Below, one piece after another: positions 36,213 through 45,578 of a stretch of 64,000 nt of DNA (position 1 is the stretch's first letter; every line of letters begins with the position of its first letter). Made by a program: the position numbers and the translations under genes. The stretch spans positions 1,364,001 through 1,428,000 of the forward strand of contig NZ_VIKR01000001.1 of the NCBI RefSeq assembly GCF_007004765.1, read 5' to 3'. The stretch is from Aliikangiella marina (GTDB taxonomy: Bacteria > Pseudomonadota > Gammaproteobacteria > Enterobacterales > Kangiellaceae). The notes under the pieces are model-generated. The model saw nothing but the letters and a program-made list of their open reading frames with translations, ran no database searches and was not told the origin of the DNA.

Positions 36213-38033
36213 TTAAGCTATCCAAAATGCATACAACCCAAGACTGGTAACAATCATTAGTAGAACATTTAATGGCGCGCCCACTTTAGCAAAGTCAGTG
36301 AACCGATAGAGCCCGGTACCATAAATCATGGTATTAGTCTGATAGCCTATGGGAGATAAAAAACTGGTAGAGGCAGCAAACATTACTGCAAGAACCATTG
36401 GAAAAATATCAATCCCAAGACTTTCTCCAAGGGCAATTGCAACCGGAACGAGGATCACGACGGATGCATTGTTACTCACCATTTCTGTTAGCAAAGTGGT
36501 GACCGCATAAAGCGCCATTAATACCCAGATAGGATGCCAACCAGACGCAAATACGGCAAGTAAACCACCAAGCCATTCTGCCCCACCCGATTTTGTCATT
36601 GCGATCCCTAAAGGAATAACACCGGCCAGTAAGAAAATCACATCCCATGAAACGCCTGAATAAATATCATGCTTGTTAATACAACCACTTAATACCATTG
36701 CTATTATTCCAATCAGCGCGGTCACTACAATCGGCAGTGGTGTTAGTGCTGCGCTGAGCACTACTGCCGTGACAATACTACCCGCCCAAATCATCTTCTG
36801 GTTATCAAAACTATCTTCATGCTCTTCAAGTAAAATAACATCGGTCTGTCGGCGTAATTTTGCTAAAGATGTATTGGAACACTGTAGTAGCACCACTTCA
36901 CCAACATGGAGTTTTTCATCACCAAGATAACGCTCAGTAACTTGCTCTGTTTCAAGGCCAATAAGACGAGCTTGATCCCGCTTCCAGAATCCTGCTTCAC
37001 GTACTTTACGACCACTAAAACGTTGCCGATCCCGAACCAAAGCCCTGACTAACTGGCCATCGCTTCGTGCTTTACGCAATTGTCCGGTATCAAATAAAAC
37101 ATCAACATCATTACTTTTAATCAAGTCGACAACCTGCCGCATCTGAGCACGAACTTGAATAATGTCTAATCGTTTTATCGGCTTCACTTGTGCTTGTTTG
37201 ATATGGCTCGTGTTCTCTCGAACGAGTTTAACAATTTCGACATGAGCACGACTGGCAAAATCAGATTCTTCTAAGGTCTTACCGATCAACTCGCTATCAT
37301 CAGGTATACGAAGTTCTACAACAAATTGTCTCGCATCCTCATCATGAAGCTTAATTCGATCTTTTTTGGGCAATAGCCAACGACCAACCGTCAGAAAATA
37401 TACGAGACCGACACCTAAGACAATTAAACCTAAGTGCGTAAATTCAAACATATCAATTTCGCGGCCAAATTCGGGACGATCCTTGAGAATAGCCGAGGCT
37501 AAAATATTGGTCGAAGTACCAATCAAGGTTAAAGTACCGCCGAGCATGCCAAAGAAGCTTACCGGGATCAGCAAGCGCGAGGCGTGCATTTTAAGTCGTT
37601 TACACATATCAAGAACAAGCGGTATTGCAACTGCAACCGCAGCAGTATTATTAATGAAACCTGAAATAAGACCAACCAATAACGCAACGACTAGCATCAT
37701 ACGTAGCTCTGAAGTGCCAACAAGCGGAAAAAGTTTTTTACCTAAAAGATTAACTAATCCCGACCGTTGAATACCGGCAGACAAAATAAACATTGCCAGT
37801 ACGGTTACCGTCGCAGTGCTCGATAACCCGCTCAATCCCTCGCTAACGGTCGGAAAAGCCGCTCTTAAATCAATTCCCCTCTCAATTAACCAGGGTGAGT
37901 GCCCCACTAACGGGATAACCATCAGAGTGATTAGGATCAATAATGCCGTGACATCTAAGGGTAATTTCTCAGAAGCAAACAGATAGAGTGCAAGCGCGAT
38001 AACTGCGAAAACGATAGCGATTTCTACGGTCAA
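36213..38033 (-). CDS. SLC13/DASS-family permease with RCK_C (TrkA-C) domains
   Basis: 606 residues. Hydrophobic segments fill residues 1-205. A soluble insert of about 200 residues follows (DARQFVVELRIPDDSELIGKTL, then VGEVVLLQCS), typical of paired TrkA-C domains, and then another set of membrane segments to the end. This layout belongs to sodium- or proton-coupled anion permeases (sulfate, dicarboxylate). The C-terminal half has the SNNASVVIL motif near an FLSPIGYQTN segment, hallmarks of the DASS family. The exact substrate cannot be read. Confidence 0.85.
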   Translation of the reverse strand: MTVEIAIVFAVIALALYLFASEKLPLDVTALLILITLMVIPLVGHSPWLIERGIDLRAAFPTVSEGLSGLSSTATVTVLAMFILSAGIQRSGLVNLLGKKLFPLVGTSELRMMLVVALLVGLISGFINNTAAVAVAIPLVLDMCKRLKMHASRLLIPVSFFGMLGGTLTLIGTSTNILASAILKDRPEFGREIDMFEFTHLGLIVLGVGLVYFLTVGRWLLPKKDRIKLHDEDARQFVVELRIPDDSELIGKTLEESDFASRAHVEIVKLVRENTSHIKQAQVKPIKRLDIIQVRAQMRQVVDLIKSNDVDVLFDTGQLRKARSDGQLVRALVRDRQRFSGRKVREAGFWKRDQARLIGLETEQVTERYLGDEKLHVGEVVLLQCSNTSLAKLRRQTDVILLEEHEDSFDNQKMIWAGSIVTAVVLSAALTPLPIVVTALIGIIAMVLSGCINKHDIYSGVSWDVIFLLAGVIPLGIAMTKSGGAEWLGGLLAVFASGWHPIWVLMALYAVTTLLTEMVSNNASVVILVPVAIALGESLGIDIFPMVLAVMFAASTSFLSPIGYQTNTMIYGTGLYRFTDFAKVGAPLNVLLMIVTSLGLYAFWIA

Positions 38034-38169
38034 TTGATATTTCCTTATCGTTGTTTTTTCGTTCTAGTAAAAACATTATGGCATAGATTACACCAAATCT
38101 TCGTTTTAAATTCGCTCGTTACTTGATAATAAGTCTGACTTAACAGCATTCTAATTTTATTTGACTTCG

Positions 38170-39462
38170 CTATTGAGAAACGTTTTTTAGTTGAGTGCTC
38201 AACATTGCTGCAATAAGACTTAACATTGCAAAAGTCGCTAACACTGCCGTGATAGAATAATGAGCGATCACCCCGCTAACGGCCCCAATAAAAAGCAATA
38301 AAATACCAATGAGCGTGTTACTCACAGTAACGTATGCAGTCCGTTTATCGTCTTCAGCCATATCAATTATATAGGTCTTACGCGCCTGACGAACGCCCTC
38401 GTGCATCACGGACAGAGAGAAGAAAAAAGCGAGGTACCCATATAAGCTAGCTGAATCTAGACCGTGTACCAGCATTCCTACAAGAAAGATTAGCATGTTG
38501 ATGATGGCAATTAGTGTAATTAAGCCCTTGCTATTCCGGTCCGCCAATCGACCCCAGATGGCGCCACTAACAAAGCTAGCTGCGCCACTTAAAATGATTA
38601 AACTTCCTAAGTTCGACAAGGTTCCGCTGGTCTCTTGTTGAATTAATAGCACAAAGTAAGGTACACCCAAACCCGAGGTGATCATTAATCCTCTGACTAT
38701 AACAAAACGAACAAAATCTTTGTTTTTACATGCGACAACGAGATTATCGACTGCGAGGCTTAAGCCATTAACCGACCCAGAAGTCGCTCCCGGATATTCT
38801 TTGACAAATCCCCAGGTTAGTGCACACAAGGTGAAACTAACAATCGCAATAATTAATAGTTCACTAACCCCATTTTTATCCTCATAATAGAAGAGTAACA
38901 TACCGCCTAAAACAATACTGAACAGGCCAGAAATCGTAGCTGCTTTACCAGTAAGTAAGCCTCGTTTTTTTTTGGGAATCGTTTTACCTATAACATCTTT
39001 ACTCGCAATTGAAGCGATCGCACGTGCAAGACTAAAAAATAGCGTGAGCACTACGATCGCGATCCCCGCTAACATATCAGTCAAATACAATCCAACCAGC
39101 AACAGTCCGGCGATCATAACCGATTGTAACAGTGCACCGACAACTAGATAATTTTTACGGATCGGTTTTTGACGAATAAAAGCACCTAAAATTAACTGCG
39201 GGAGCATCGAGCCAGCTTCTCTAATCGGCACGAGCAAGGAAATAAGAAAGATCGGTGCGCCAGTTGCCGTCATTAACCAAGGCAAAACAATTTTTGCACT
39301 CGCTAAAGTATCAGCTATTTTACTCAACACAAGCGATACAATAACAAATAGCGCATTACCAGGGACGACCTTACACGCTTTATCGCTTATCTCTAGGCAT
39401 GCCCTGCCCTCGTATTCATCGTCGATAAATTTATGGAGTGTATTTATATATTTATTGTGCAT
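38170..39462 (-). CDS. MFS transporter
   Basis: 430 residues with about 12 hydrophobic segments and a soluble N-terminus of about 35 residues that contains two cysteines. The central loop (KEYPGATSGSVNGL) separates two six-helix halves, and the segment SKDVIGKTIPKKKRGLLTG resembles the loop between helices in major facilitator proteins. The substrate is unknown. It could be an exporter, but it lies outside the biosynthetic operon and nothing ties it to the NRPS product. Confidence 0.82.
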   Translation of the reverse strand: MHNKYINTLHKFIDDEYEGRACLEISDKACKVVPGNALFVIVSLVLSKIADTLASAKIVLPWLMTATGAPIFLISLLVPIREAGSMLPQLILGAFIRQKPIRKNYLVVGALLQSVMIAGLLLVGLYLTDMLAGIAIVVLTLFFSLARAIASIASKDVIGKTIPKKKRGLLTGKAATISGLFSIVLGGMLLFYYEDKNGVSELLIIAIVSFTLCALTWGFVKEYPGATSGSVNGLSLAVDNLVVACKNKDFVRFVIVRGLMITSGLGVPYFVLLIQQETSGTLSNLGSLIILSGAASFVSGAIWGRLADRNSKGLITLIAIINMLIFLVGMLVHGLDSASLYGYLAFFFSLSVMHEGVRQARKTYIIDMAEDDKRTAYVTVSNTLIGILLLFIGAVSGVIAHYSITAVLATFAMLSLIAAMLSTQLKNVSQ

Positions 39463-39549
39463 CAGTCTTTAGATTTTCCCCATTCACGCATCATTCGACA
39501 GCTTCTCTTGTGCTTAGTTTTATTTGCCTATTAGTATCATCTTTCGACA

Positions 39550-40401
39550 TCAATGCGACAACAAAACCGGTAGATTAAATCGATTCAGTAGCTCTTTAGT
39601 CTGACTGCTAAAAAAAAGTTCCCTCAACTGCGAATGCCCATACGCGCCGAGAACAAGCATATCAACTCCGCCTTTTTTTACGGCATGTTTTACCTGTTCT
39701 ATCGTTTTCTTATCTTTACCACTGCTCGGTTTTATTCGTTCAGACTCAATATTGTGCCTTGCGAGATAGTCAGTTAGTTCGTTGATTAATTCTTCTCTTG
39801 ATATTGTCGATGAGTGCCGTTTTTGAACATTGATTAATGAAACTTTATCAGCTTTGCTAAACAAAGGGATTGAATCACTCACCGCACGCGAACACTCAGG
39901 TGTCCCATTCCATACAACTAATGGGTTTCGCGCTTGAAATTGTGTGTTCATCTCAGCTGGAATCACCAGTACAGGGCAACCCGCTTGAGTCGCGATATTG
40001 TTTGGTAATGGCGTTATGGTTGAAAAGGCGTTTTCTTCTTCAAAATCTGCATTAATCATCAGCAAATCATGACAACGACTTAGCTCAGCAAGAATCTTAC
40101 TTGTTTTGCCTTCGTAAAAATTCAAGTCATAATTTTGACCAAAGCGTTGTTGATAGGTATCCAGTTTTTGCCGTATTTCCTTCAGTCTCAAGTGTAAAGT
40201 CTTAGCGATGTCTGCGCCAATTGAATGTGCCGGTTCGAACGCGTTGAGCGGCGTAGCAACGACAGCTTCTGTATCATGACGATAAACGCACACTGCTGTT
40301 AAAGCAGCGTCTAAAAAACGCGCTAAAGAAAACGCCGTCTCCATAACGCTGTCGCATTGACGGCTATAATCGATGTTTACTAAAATACTTTTAATACCCA
40401 T
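39550..40401 (-). CDS. Tandem universal stress protein (UspA-type)
   Basis: 283 residues with two Usp domains. The first begins KSILVNIDYSRQCDSVMETA and ends near CPVLVIPAE. The second ends VLGAYGHSQLRELFFSSQTKELL, carrying the nucleotide-binding G-x2-G-x9-G(S/T)-like region. Cytoplasmic stress-survival protein. It sits in a run with a coiled-coil protein, a sigma-54 activator and two dps genes, which may form a stress island. Confidence 0.9.
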   Translation of the reverse strand: MGIKSILVNIDYSRQCDSVMETAFSLARFLDAALTAVCVYRHDTEAVVATPLNAFEPAHSIGADIAKTLHLRLKEIRQKLDTYQQRFGQNYDLNFYEGKTSKILAELSRCHDLLMINADFEEENAFSTITPLPNNIATQAGCPVLVIPAEMNTQFQARNPLVVWNGTPECSRAVSDSIPLFSKADKVSLINVQKRHSSTISREELINELTDYLARHNIESERIKPSSGKDKKTIEQVKHAVKKGGVDMLVLGAYGHSQLRELFFSSQTKELLNRFNLPVLLSH

Positions 40402-40567
40402 TTTCTACCTTATTTTTTATCTGTTCACCTAGATGTTGGCTGGCTTAAAAACTCGAGTCAAAATTTTAATTTTGCCTTAAGAGACTTTCTCTGAACGATT
40501 TAGACCGTTTTTGCATACTCAGAGTTGAACCAGCGACTGAATAACGATTTAACATTCGAATTGTCTC

Positions 40568-41026
40568 TTAGAGACTTGCTTTAATATTGCTCAGTTTTTC
40601 TTTGAGAACTTCCGTTTTTTGCAGATAATCAATGGACTCATCTGGCGAATCGACGATGACGTGATAACTGTCTAGATGCTCATCAAGTTCTCTAATCGAC
40701 TTTTTAAGGCGCTTGAATAACTCAATATCAACCTGATCGATCCGCGCTAACGCTTGCTTTGCTTGCAGCATCATATCAGGCAGAGTATCCAATATCGTGC
40801 GTTCCACGGGTTCCTGTTCAAGTTTCTGTTTTAACGATGCTCTTTCAGCGAGCCAAGCTTCAAGTCGCTTTATTTCAAACTCAGAAAGGCATGCGGCCGC
40901 GTGGGGTGGAATTTGCTGCTGGTTTTCATCAAACGAAGTGATCTCAACTGAGTGAGTGGACTCACCGTCAGCAGCAAGTTGGGTGCGAATACATTTTATT
41001 TGATTATCTTCAGTGACAAATCTCAT
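40568..41026 (-). CDS. Hypothetical coiled-coil protein
   Basis: 152 residues, rich in Glu, Gln and Lys with long helical heptads (AWLAERASLKQKLEQEP and LFKRLKKSIRELDEHLD). No signal peptide. I do not recognise the family. It lies upstream of the universal stress gene in the same direction, 166 bp away, and may share its regulation. Confidence 0.7.
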   Translation of the reverse strand: MRFVTEDNQIKCIRTQLAADGESTHSVEITSFDENQQQIPPHAAACLSEFEIKRLEAWLAERASLKQKLEQEPVERTILDTLPDMMLQAKQALARIDQVDIELFKRLKKSIRELDEHLDSYHVIVDSPDESIDYLQKTEVLKEKLSNIKASL

Positions 41027-41227
41027 TGTTCCCTCTTCTATCAGTTAGTAAGTTAATTATAAAAAAGATCGACCATTGTTATGGTTCTGCAAGGACAACG
41101 AGCAATTACTATACCAATTGCGATATTGTAGAAATGATTAGGGTTAGGGAGATGCAATGTTACTTAAGCCTGGTTGAAATGAACAACGCTGGCGCAAATC
41201 AACCACAAAGGTCGTTTTAAGTCCGAA

Positions 41228-42613
41228 TTATTTTAATCCATATTTTTGCACTCGATAGCGCAAAGTTTGACGAGTGGTACCCAGCAGTTTAGCAGCTTCA
41301 GTAACATTAAAATTTGTTCGTTCTAGGATGGTTTTTATCACTCGCGCTTCAATTGATTCGAGTGAAAGTGAGCCATCAAGCGGAATCTGCAACACATTTT
41401 CAGCGGAAACCGCTGGGCTTGAATCGATAGAGTTGCTGAGACTGCTGCTGAGCTGCAACCATTCTACCGGTAATAAAGAATCTGAGGATAGTAAAACACA
41501 TCGCTCTAATACATTTCTGAGTTCTCTAACGTTACCAGGCCACTCGTGTTGAAGCAGTTTCTCCCAAATATCATCGCTGATATTTTCAACATGTTTGTTC
41601 GCTTTAGTATTAAACTCAGCAATAAAGTGTGGCACTAACTCAAGTAGATCTTCTTTACGAACACGTAATGCCGGTAAATTAAGAATAAATACACTGAGTC
41701 TATGATAGAGATCGTCACGAAATTCATTAGCAATAACCGCTTGTTCCAGATCAACACCCGTTGCAGCGATAATTTGAACATCTACAGCCAGTTCTTTTTC
41801 GCTCCCTAAACGCCGTATTTTTTGTTCTTCAATTGCCTTGAGTAACTTGGCTTGCAATTCAATATCTAAATCGCCAATCTCATCTAAAAATAGCGTCCCG
41901 CCATCCGCTTGTTCAAATAAACCCTTTTGGCGTGATTGAGCACCAGTAAACGCGCCCGCCTCATGCCCGAATAATTGTGACTCTAACAAATCCTTTGGTA
42001 ATGCAGCACAGTTTAATTCAATGAATGGCCCATCTTTTCTCAAGCCTGTCGTATGAACAATTTTTGCAACAAGACCTTTGCCAGTACCCGTTTCACCGCG
42101 AATAACCATTGCACTAACCGGTACGTTCTTGAGTTTCGTTATCATTTTTTTTACGCGTTTGACCGGTTTGCTGTTTCCCAAATAGGCATCGACACTATAG
42201 CGTTTATTATTCGCTTGGGAATAAGCGTTGAGTCGACGACGAGTTAGTGATGACCGAAAGGCTCGATTAATACTTTTCTCAAATCGTTTGGATTCCTCTT
42301 GTCGGTTTAACCGCTCGAAAGCTAGGTCATCTAAAATTTCATCGATACTGTCTTCGGTTTTCTCAGTGATAAAAAGCCACTCACAGTCAATGGTCGAAAG
42401 CGCTAAAGCTCCAATATCATTGATTGCTCTGGTATCAACTAATTCAACGGCACAAAGGATTACATGCGGGTCAAGTTCATCGTTAACTAGCAGTGTTTTT
42501 GCTTGAGAGAAGCTACTGGCTACTTCAAGCTGCCATTGTTCTTTATTCATTGCGGAGACAAGCGACTGGCTGATTGTGTCTGGGTTATCAATGATGAGTA
42601 AGCGTTTTGACAA
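41228..42613 (-). CDS. Sigma-54-dependent activator with degenerate receiver domain
   Basis: 461 residues: N-terminal receiver-like domain (1-120), AAA+ domain with GETGTGKG Walker A (173-180), GAFTGA sigma-54 contact loop (220-225), LFLDEIGD Walker B, and a C-terminal Fis-type helix-turn-helix (VTEAAKLLGTTRQTLRYRV). The receiver phosphorylation site is replaced: the strand reads VILCAVEL with Ala55 where Asp is expected. It is therefore likely controlled by something other than phosphorylation. The gene is divergent from dps, whose upstream region contains a -24/-12 element, so dps is a likely target. Confidence 0.92.
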   Translation of the reverse strand: MSKRLLIIDNPDTISQSLVSAMNKEQWQLEVASSFSQAKTLLVNDELDPHVILCAVELVDTRAINDIGALALSTIDCEWLFITEKTEDSIDEILDDLAFERLNRQEESKRFEKSINRAFRSSLTRRRLNAYSQANNKRYSVDAYLGNSKPVKRVKKMITKLKNVPVSAMVIRGETGTGKGLVAKIVHTTGLRKDGPFIELNCAALPKDLLESQLFGHEAGAFTGAQSRQKGLFEQADGGTLFLDEIGDLDIELQAKLLKAIEEQKIRRLGSEKELAVDVQIIAATGVDLEQAVIANEFRDDLYHRLSVFILNLPALRVRKEDLLELVPHFIAEFNTKANKHVENISDDIWEKLLQHEWPGNVRELRNVLERCVLLSSDSLLPVEWLQLSSSLSNSIDSSPAVSAENVLQIPLDGSLSLESIEARVIKTILERTNFNVTEAAKLLGTTRQTLRYRVQKYGLK

Positions 42614-42799
42614 AGTATTAAAACTCCCGTAAATAAAAGTTTAAGTACGCAATAGGTCGCACTTTAGCTCACTAACTTCAAGGTTTAAGCGCAAAACAAA
42701 ATGCCTAATTTGGTTGATTTAAGCAAAATCGTGTTTGATATGCACCAGTTCAGGGTTAATTTTCTCATATTTCGCGATTCAAAGCCTGATATTCCGGGT

Positions 42800-42815
42800 T
42801 GGCATCATATCTGCT
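42800..42815 (+). promoter_or_regulatory. Candidate sigma-54 (-24/-12) promoter of dps
   Basis: TGGCATCATATCTGCT has GG at 42801-42802 and GC at 42813-42814, the exact 10-bp spacing needed between the -24 and -12 elements (consensus TGGCAC-N5-TTGC). The start site would fall near 42826, leaving a leader of about 27 nt with an AAGGAG ribosome site before ATG 42853. The neighbouring gene encodes a sigma-54 activator. Confidence 0.65.
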
Positions 42816-42852
42816 TCTCCATTAATGACATTCACAATCCTAAGGAGAAAAA

Positions 42853-43365
42853 ATGAGTACGCGTTTAACTACAGTATTGAACACTCAATCAGATGAATCA
42901 ACTGTAAACAACGGCGTAGTAAGAGGCGACAGAAAAGCGCTGTCGATTAAACTGTCTGAAGCGCTTGCTGACAGCTACATGCTCAACATTAAGACACAAA
43001 TTGTTCACTGGAATATTTCGGGCCCCCTATTCCATGCAGTGCATCAATTAACGGAAGAGCAGTATCAGGATATCAACGAGGCGATCGATATTATTGCTGA
43101 GCGGATCCGCGCAATCGGATTCTTAGCGCCAGCAACCCTGGGTCAACTGAGACACTACTCTTCGATCAAGGATGCCGAAGATGACTTAGGCGCAATTGAT
43201 ATGGTGAAAGATTTAGTCGAAGCAAACGAGTTGATTAGTAAAAACTTACGATTTGCTGTCGAAGCTGCCGAGATTGCGAAAGATGTTAGCACTGCAGATT
43301 TATTGACTAGCCGTATTGGACAACACGAAAAATTCGCTTGGATGCTACGTTCGTTAATTTCTTAG
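42853..43365 (+). CDS. dps: Dps-family ferritin-like protein (ferroxidase residues intact)
   Basis: 170 residues. The Dps ferroxidase ligands are all present at canonical spacing: H52 (HWN), H64, D79 and E83. Dps dodecamers oxidise and store iron with peroxide and protect DNA. A ribosome site AAGGAG is 6 bp upstream, behind the sigma-54-like element. A paralogous dps gene follows 90 bp downstream in the same direction. Confidence 0.94.
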   Translation: MSTRLTTVLNTQSDESTVNNGVVRGDRKALSIKLSEALADSYMLNIKTQIVHWNISGPLFHAVHQLTEEQYQDINEAIDIIAERIRAIGFLAPATLGQLRHYSSIKDAEDDLGAIDMVKDLVEANELISKNLRFAVEAAEIAKDVSTADLLTSRIGQHEKFAWMLRSLIS

Positions 43366-43385
43366 CACGCTTCAATGGAATTAGA

Positions 43386-43412
43386 TCGCGGCTAGCACGT
43401 TGCAGCCGCGCC
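43386..43412 (+). repeat. GC-rich stem-loop between the two dps genes
   Basis: The palindromic run GCGGCT-AGCACGTTGC-AGCCGC in the 90-bp spacer can form a GC-rich hairpin with a further small inner pairing. No T-run follows, so it may be an RNA-stability or attenuation element that gives unequal expression of the two dps genes. Function not shown. Confidence 0.45.
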
Positions 43413-43455
43413 CCTATAATGATTAAGACGAAATTGCTTTCTAGAAGGTAACCAT

Positions 43456-43965
43456 ATGACAATAACGAACACGGTATTCAACCAACCAATTGACGAATCT
43501 GCAGTCGATAATGGTGTGATGCGCTACGACAGGAAATTGCTCTCAAAGCTACTCACAAAAGCCTTGGCCGACACTTACTCACTGCATGACAAAACCAGAA
43601 TTGTAAACTGGAATATTACCGGGCCACTATTTTACTCGGTACATACATTGACGAAGGCGCAATACCAAGAGCTTTTTATTGCAATCGATGCCTTAGCGGA
43701 AAGAGTGAGAGCCATCGGTTTTCTTGGTCCACGAAATGTTACTCAATTACACAATCAATCGAGGCTAAGTGATATTGGCGGCGATATGAAAGCGTTAGAA
43801 ATGATATGGTCTCTCGTTAATGCCAATGAAATTTGCTGTCGAAGCCTACGCGCAGCGGCTCAGGAAGCAATTCGCTTAAACGATGTCGTGACCGCCGATT
43901 TCCTTTCGCGTCGAGTCGAAGTACACGAGAAAAACGCCTGGATGTTGCGTTCTCTCATAGAATAG
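43456..43965 (+). CDS. Dps paralogue lacking the first ferroxidase histidine
   Basis: 169 residues, clearly a duplicate of the preceding gene (shared NWNI/HWNI, AERVRAIGFLGP, HEKNAWMLRSLI). The first iron ligand is changed to Asn51 (VNWN instead of VHWN); H63, D78 and E82 remain. Iron oxidation may be impaired, leaving a structural or DNA-binding role, or a mixed dodecamer with the first Dps. Its own ribosome site (AGAAGG) precedes the ATG. Confidence 0.92.
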   Translation: MTITNTVFNQPIDESAVDNGVMRYDRKLLSKLLTKALADTYSLHDKTRIVNWNITGPLFYSVHTLTKAQYQELFIAIDALAERVRAIGFLGPRNVTQLHNQSRLSDIGGDMKALEMIWSLVNANEICCRSLRAAAQEAIRLNDVVTADFLSRRVEVHEKNAWMLRSLIE

Positions 43966-44108
43966 TTACCCACTCGCACTCGACATTGTGGCGACGTTCT
44001 AAACTGCGCTTTAATTGTTAACCTGGCTTCTACTATTAAAGGCGTTACTATTACAGGCGTCTCGACTACGCAACGTTACAAAGGTTAATCTTAGCGTTTT
44101 CGTTGCAT

Positions 44109-44537
44109 TTAACTGGTTAGCACATATTCTTTTTCTGGATCCACTAACAAACGGCCGATCATTGCTTCACGGCCTAACAACATTAAATAGGTCATGTTGG
44201 ACCGATCGGTTAAATTCAATTCGATCGGCCATTCTTGATCTTTCAGCACGAACTTAGTGTCAATGACATAGCGTGTCTCGCTCTTGTCATTGGCCATTTT
44301 AATTCGTCGTTTTGACTTTACTTTTGCTTCTCGACGAACCACTCTATCAACATCATGATAGTCCGGGTGAATATCAAAACGAACCCATCTCGCACCATCT
44401 TTTTCGAACTCTTCGATATTATCGACATGTAAAGCGGAAGTTTTTGCCCCCGTATCAACACGCATATGTAAATTGCTGATTTCAAGATCAGGGAGTGAAC
44501 AAAACTCTAACGCACCCACTATCATTTTATCATTCAT
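44109..44537 (-). CDS. rimB: Retropepsin-like aspartic protease (RimB/ATP-dependent zinc protease family)
   Basis: 142 residues with MRVDTGAKTSALH, the DTGA(K/R)TSALH motif of the family annotated as ATP-dependent zinc protease or RimB. In Pseudomonas a RimB works with RimK in modulating ribosomal protein S6 glutamylation. It is the last gene of the leftward rimK operon, 30 bp after the M14-family gene. The start ATG at 44537 gives the normal family length. Confidence 0.85.
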   Translation of the reverse strand: MNDKMIVGALEFCSLPDLEISNLHMRVDTGAKTSALHVDNIEEFEKDGARWVRFDIHPDYHDVDRVVRREAKVKSKRRIKMANDKSETRYVIDTKFVLKDQEWPIELNLTDRSNMTYLMLLGREAMIGRLLVDPEKEYVLTS

Positions 44538-44567
44538 ACTTTGCTCGACTCTTATTCATAATAAAGC

Positions 44568-45578
44568 TTAATCTGGTACCAAGTTATCTTGAAGAATCTC
44601 AATATTATCGACAACTTCATCAGGCTTTTTAAAATAAGCAATGTGATACATTGCCTCACCTTCATGGGTGAGCGGAATATTCTGTTTACCGATAACAATC
44701 CCTGAAACACTTGAGATCACTTTATCGATGACCTCACCAAAGGGATCTTTGATATTGGCTAATACATGGCCTTTTTCAACAAAATCACCGACTTCCTTTT
44801 TGTGGCTGACAATGCCGCTGTTGCCGGCTCTCATCCAGGTTGAATCTCTAGCAACAAAAGGCTCCACGTTAGCTTTTTTAGAACGCAGCTTTCTTAACAT
44901 GCCTAGTTCGACCATGACGTTGATGATTCCACGGTATCCTGCCCTTATGCTTAACTCGTCAAACCGTAACGCTTCACCGGCTTCATAAAGTAATATTTTT
45001 ACGCCTAACTCATGGGCAGACTCGCGCAAGGATCCATCTCTAAGATTAGAATTAAGTAACACAGGAACGCCGAAAGCTTTAGCAAGCGATAAGGTTTCCG
45101 GATCTTCAAGATCGGCGCGAACTTGCGGTAAATTCGTTCGATGGATTGCGCCAGTATGAAGGTCAATCCCGTACTGACATTTAGAGACAACTTCTTTCAT
45201 TAATAAGTTTGCCATGCGACTCGCTAACGACCCTTTTTTAGAGCCTGGGAAACATCGATTTAAATCCCGCCGGTCAGGCAAATACCGACTTTGATTTAAT
45301 ACGCCATAGGGGTTTACCAGCGGCACTGCAATTAACGTCCCTTTTAAGTTGGCGATTCTTTTTGAGTTAATCAGTCGGCTAATAATTTCAATACCATTTA
45401 GCTCATCTCCATGGATTGCAGCGCTCACAAAAAGGTTAGGCCCATCTCGCTTACCCCGTTTGACAAAGACGGGCAAGTAAAGACTGATATCCGTGTAGAG
45501 GGTTCCAATCGGGATCTCTATTTTTTTACTTTCACCTTTAGCAATTTTTTCGCCGCCGATGATTAATTCGGATACCAC
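44568..45578 (-). CDS. Succinylglutamate desuccinylase/aspartoacylase-family (M14-like) protein
   Basis: 336 residues. Zinc ligands are visible in AAIHGDELNG (His and Glu), with LHTGAIHRTNLPQVR downstream as the third-ligand region. The C-terminal part (EVGDFVEKGHVLANIKDPFGE) is a barrel/lipoyl-like segment common in this subgroup. The start is GTG at 45578, overlapping the TAG stop of rimK by one base (TAGTG), which indicates translational coupling. Association with rimK suggests an acyl- or glutamyl-removing activity; the substrate is unknown. Confidence 0.85.
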   Translation of the reverse strand: MVSELIIGGEKIAKGESKKIEIPIGTLYTDISLYLPVFVKRGKRDGPNLFVSAAIHGDELNGIEIISRLINSKRIANLKGTLIAVPLVNPYGVLNQSRYLPDRRDLNRCFPGSKKGSLASRMANLLMKEVVSKCQYGIDLHTGAIHRTNLPQVRADLEDPETLSLAKAFGVPVLLNSNLRDGSLRESAHELGVKILLYEAGEALRFDELSIRAGYRGIINVMVELGMLRKLRSKKANVEPFVARDSTWMRAGNSGIVSHKKEVGDFVEKGHVLANIKDPFGEVIDKVISSVSGIVIGKQNIPLTHEGEAMYHIAYFKKPDEVVDNIEILQDNLVPD

